A stretch of DNA of 64,000 nucleotides from Hybos culiciformis (lineage: Eukaryota; Arthropoda; Insecta; Diptera; Hybotidae), in contig OZ023274.1 in NCBI GenBank assembly GCA_964007475.1, positions 56,319,851-56,383,850 on the forward strand, in the 5' to 3' direction. The first letter of the stretch is position 1; each line of letters begins with the position of its first letter. Below are positions 63,682 through 64,000 of the stretch, one piece after another. The notes beneath the pieces were generated by a model. That model had not been told where the DNA came from. It saw only the letters and a list, made by a program, of their open reading frames with translations, and searched no databases. The position numbers and the translations under genes were made by a program.

Positions 63682-64000
63682 GGTGTTATTTCTGTAATTA
63701 TAATTTGAATTCTCACTTGGATTTTGGTTATTGTTATTGCTATTAGGGTAAGTCAAAATATTTCCTGCATAATGATTAGTATTAGTATTTCTGTTGTTCG
63801 TACTATTGTTATCAAAATTTTTCCTTTGTTTATTTCCATTGTGGGTATGATGCAAGTATCCTAAATCTGCAATCAGGTTATAAGCGCTATTCAAATCTAC
63901 TGGATTTCTGCATTCTACGATATTTCTAACTAATGGGGGCAGGTCCTTTTTAAAGAACTCCAGGGCTAATCTTTGGTACAAAGCGGTATTTTCTGCATTT
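63241..64000 (-). pseudogene. Gag C-terminal region, Asn-rich (partial)
   Basis: Runs off the right edge. It begins in view at YQRLALEFFKKDLPPLVRNI and VECRNPVDLNSAYNLIADLG, a capsid-end segment typical of 17.6/297-type Gag. A long Asn/Tyr/Gln-rich stretch with a (AAT)n-encoded poly-Asn tract (63645-63680) follows. A frame break near 63403 and the end block NQEIEPMDISSNE precede the protease. No zinc knuckle is present, as in this Gag group. Confidence 0.75.

Larger units (their letters stand above)
59023..64000 (-). mobile_element. Ty3/Gypsy element, 17.6/297-like (partial, runs off right edge)
   Basis: Minus-strand element with candidate 3' LTR (59023-59248), PPT (59249-59258), integrase, RNase H, RT, protease and an Asn-rich Gag. 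Its left boundary coincides exactly with the truncation of the CsRn1 LTR, so it probably inserted there. The 5' LTR lies beyond the window. No env-like open frame was seen between integrase and the candidate LTR. Confidence 0.78.

Noticed and set aside
63514..63708. Ile-rich plus-strand frame
   Set aside because: Antisense of the Asn-rich Gag tract; not a gene.
1..64000. tRNA, rRNA or snRNA genes
   Set aside because: None recognised by eye; a tRNAscan-SE or Rfam search would be decisive and could overturn this.

Overview
The window looks like gene-poor, strongly AT-rich arthropod (most likely insect) nuclear DNA made almost entirely of transposable elements. I recognise Polinton/Maverick, Jockey-, R1- and CR1-like LINEs, Penelope, Ty3/Gypsy (CsRn1 clade and a 17.6/297-like element), PIF/Harbinger, several hAT families, a transposase-like family I cannot place, and MITEs. 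I found no convincing host gene, RNA gene or CRISPR array. The species cannot be named from this sequence alone. One 200-base N gap lies at 4503-4702.

Layout. 1-9900: Polinton remnants (PolB N-terminus +, integrase +, PolB C-terminus -), a broken LINE, a long inverted repeat, and a 1.1 kb LINE fragment fused in frame to PolB. 9918-14202: a full-length Jockey-like LINE with an 11-bp target-site duplication (TSD). 15108-17715: a PIF/Harbinger transposon whose two antisense genes have interleaved exons. 16974-29127: a tandem duplication of about 3.2-3.4 kb; the left unit later received two hAT elements, each with an 8-bp TSD. 29095-31345: a TE-like gene tail, then a LINE split by a hAT relic. 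31650-35160: two R1-like LINE copies head to tail, the second ending in an inversion. 35230-39190: LINE scraps and satellite-like repeats. 39775-46026: a four-deep nest (Penelope, then CsRn1-type Gypsy, then hAT MITE, then mariner-like MITE), each layer bounded by its TSD. 46745-50600: a hAT relic carrying another LINE. 50820-52560: a Gypsy scrap and minisatellites. 52677-55013: a degenerate transposase-like gene. 55167-59022: a second CsRn1-type copy on the minus strand. 59023-64000: a third Gypsy element entering from the right edge.

Nearly every coding region is broken by frameshifts, stops or insertions. The value of the window is its readable insertion history: TSDs, paralogous empty sites and nested order give a relative chronology. 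The most unusual items are the interlocked Harbinger gene pair, the 907-codon LINE-endonuclease/Polinton-PolB open frame, and the multi-level nest with an intact empty-site paralogue 16 kb away.
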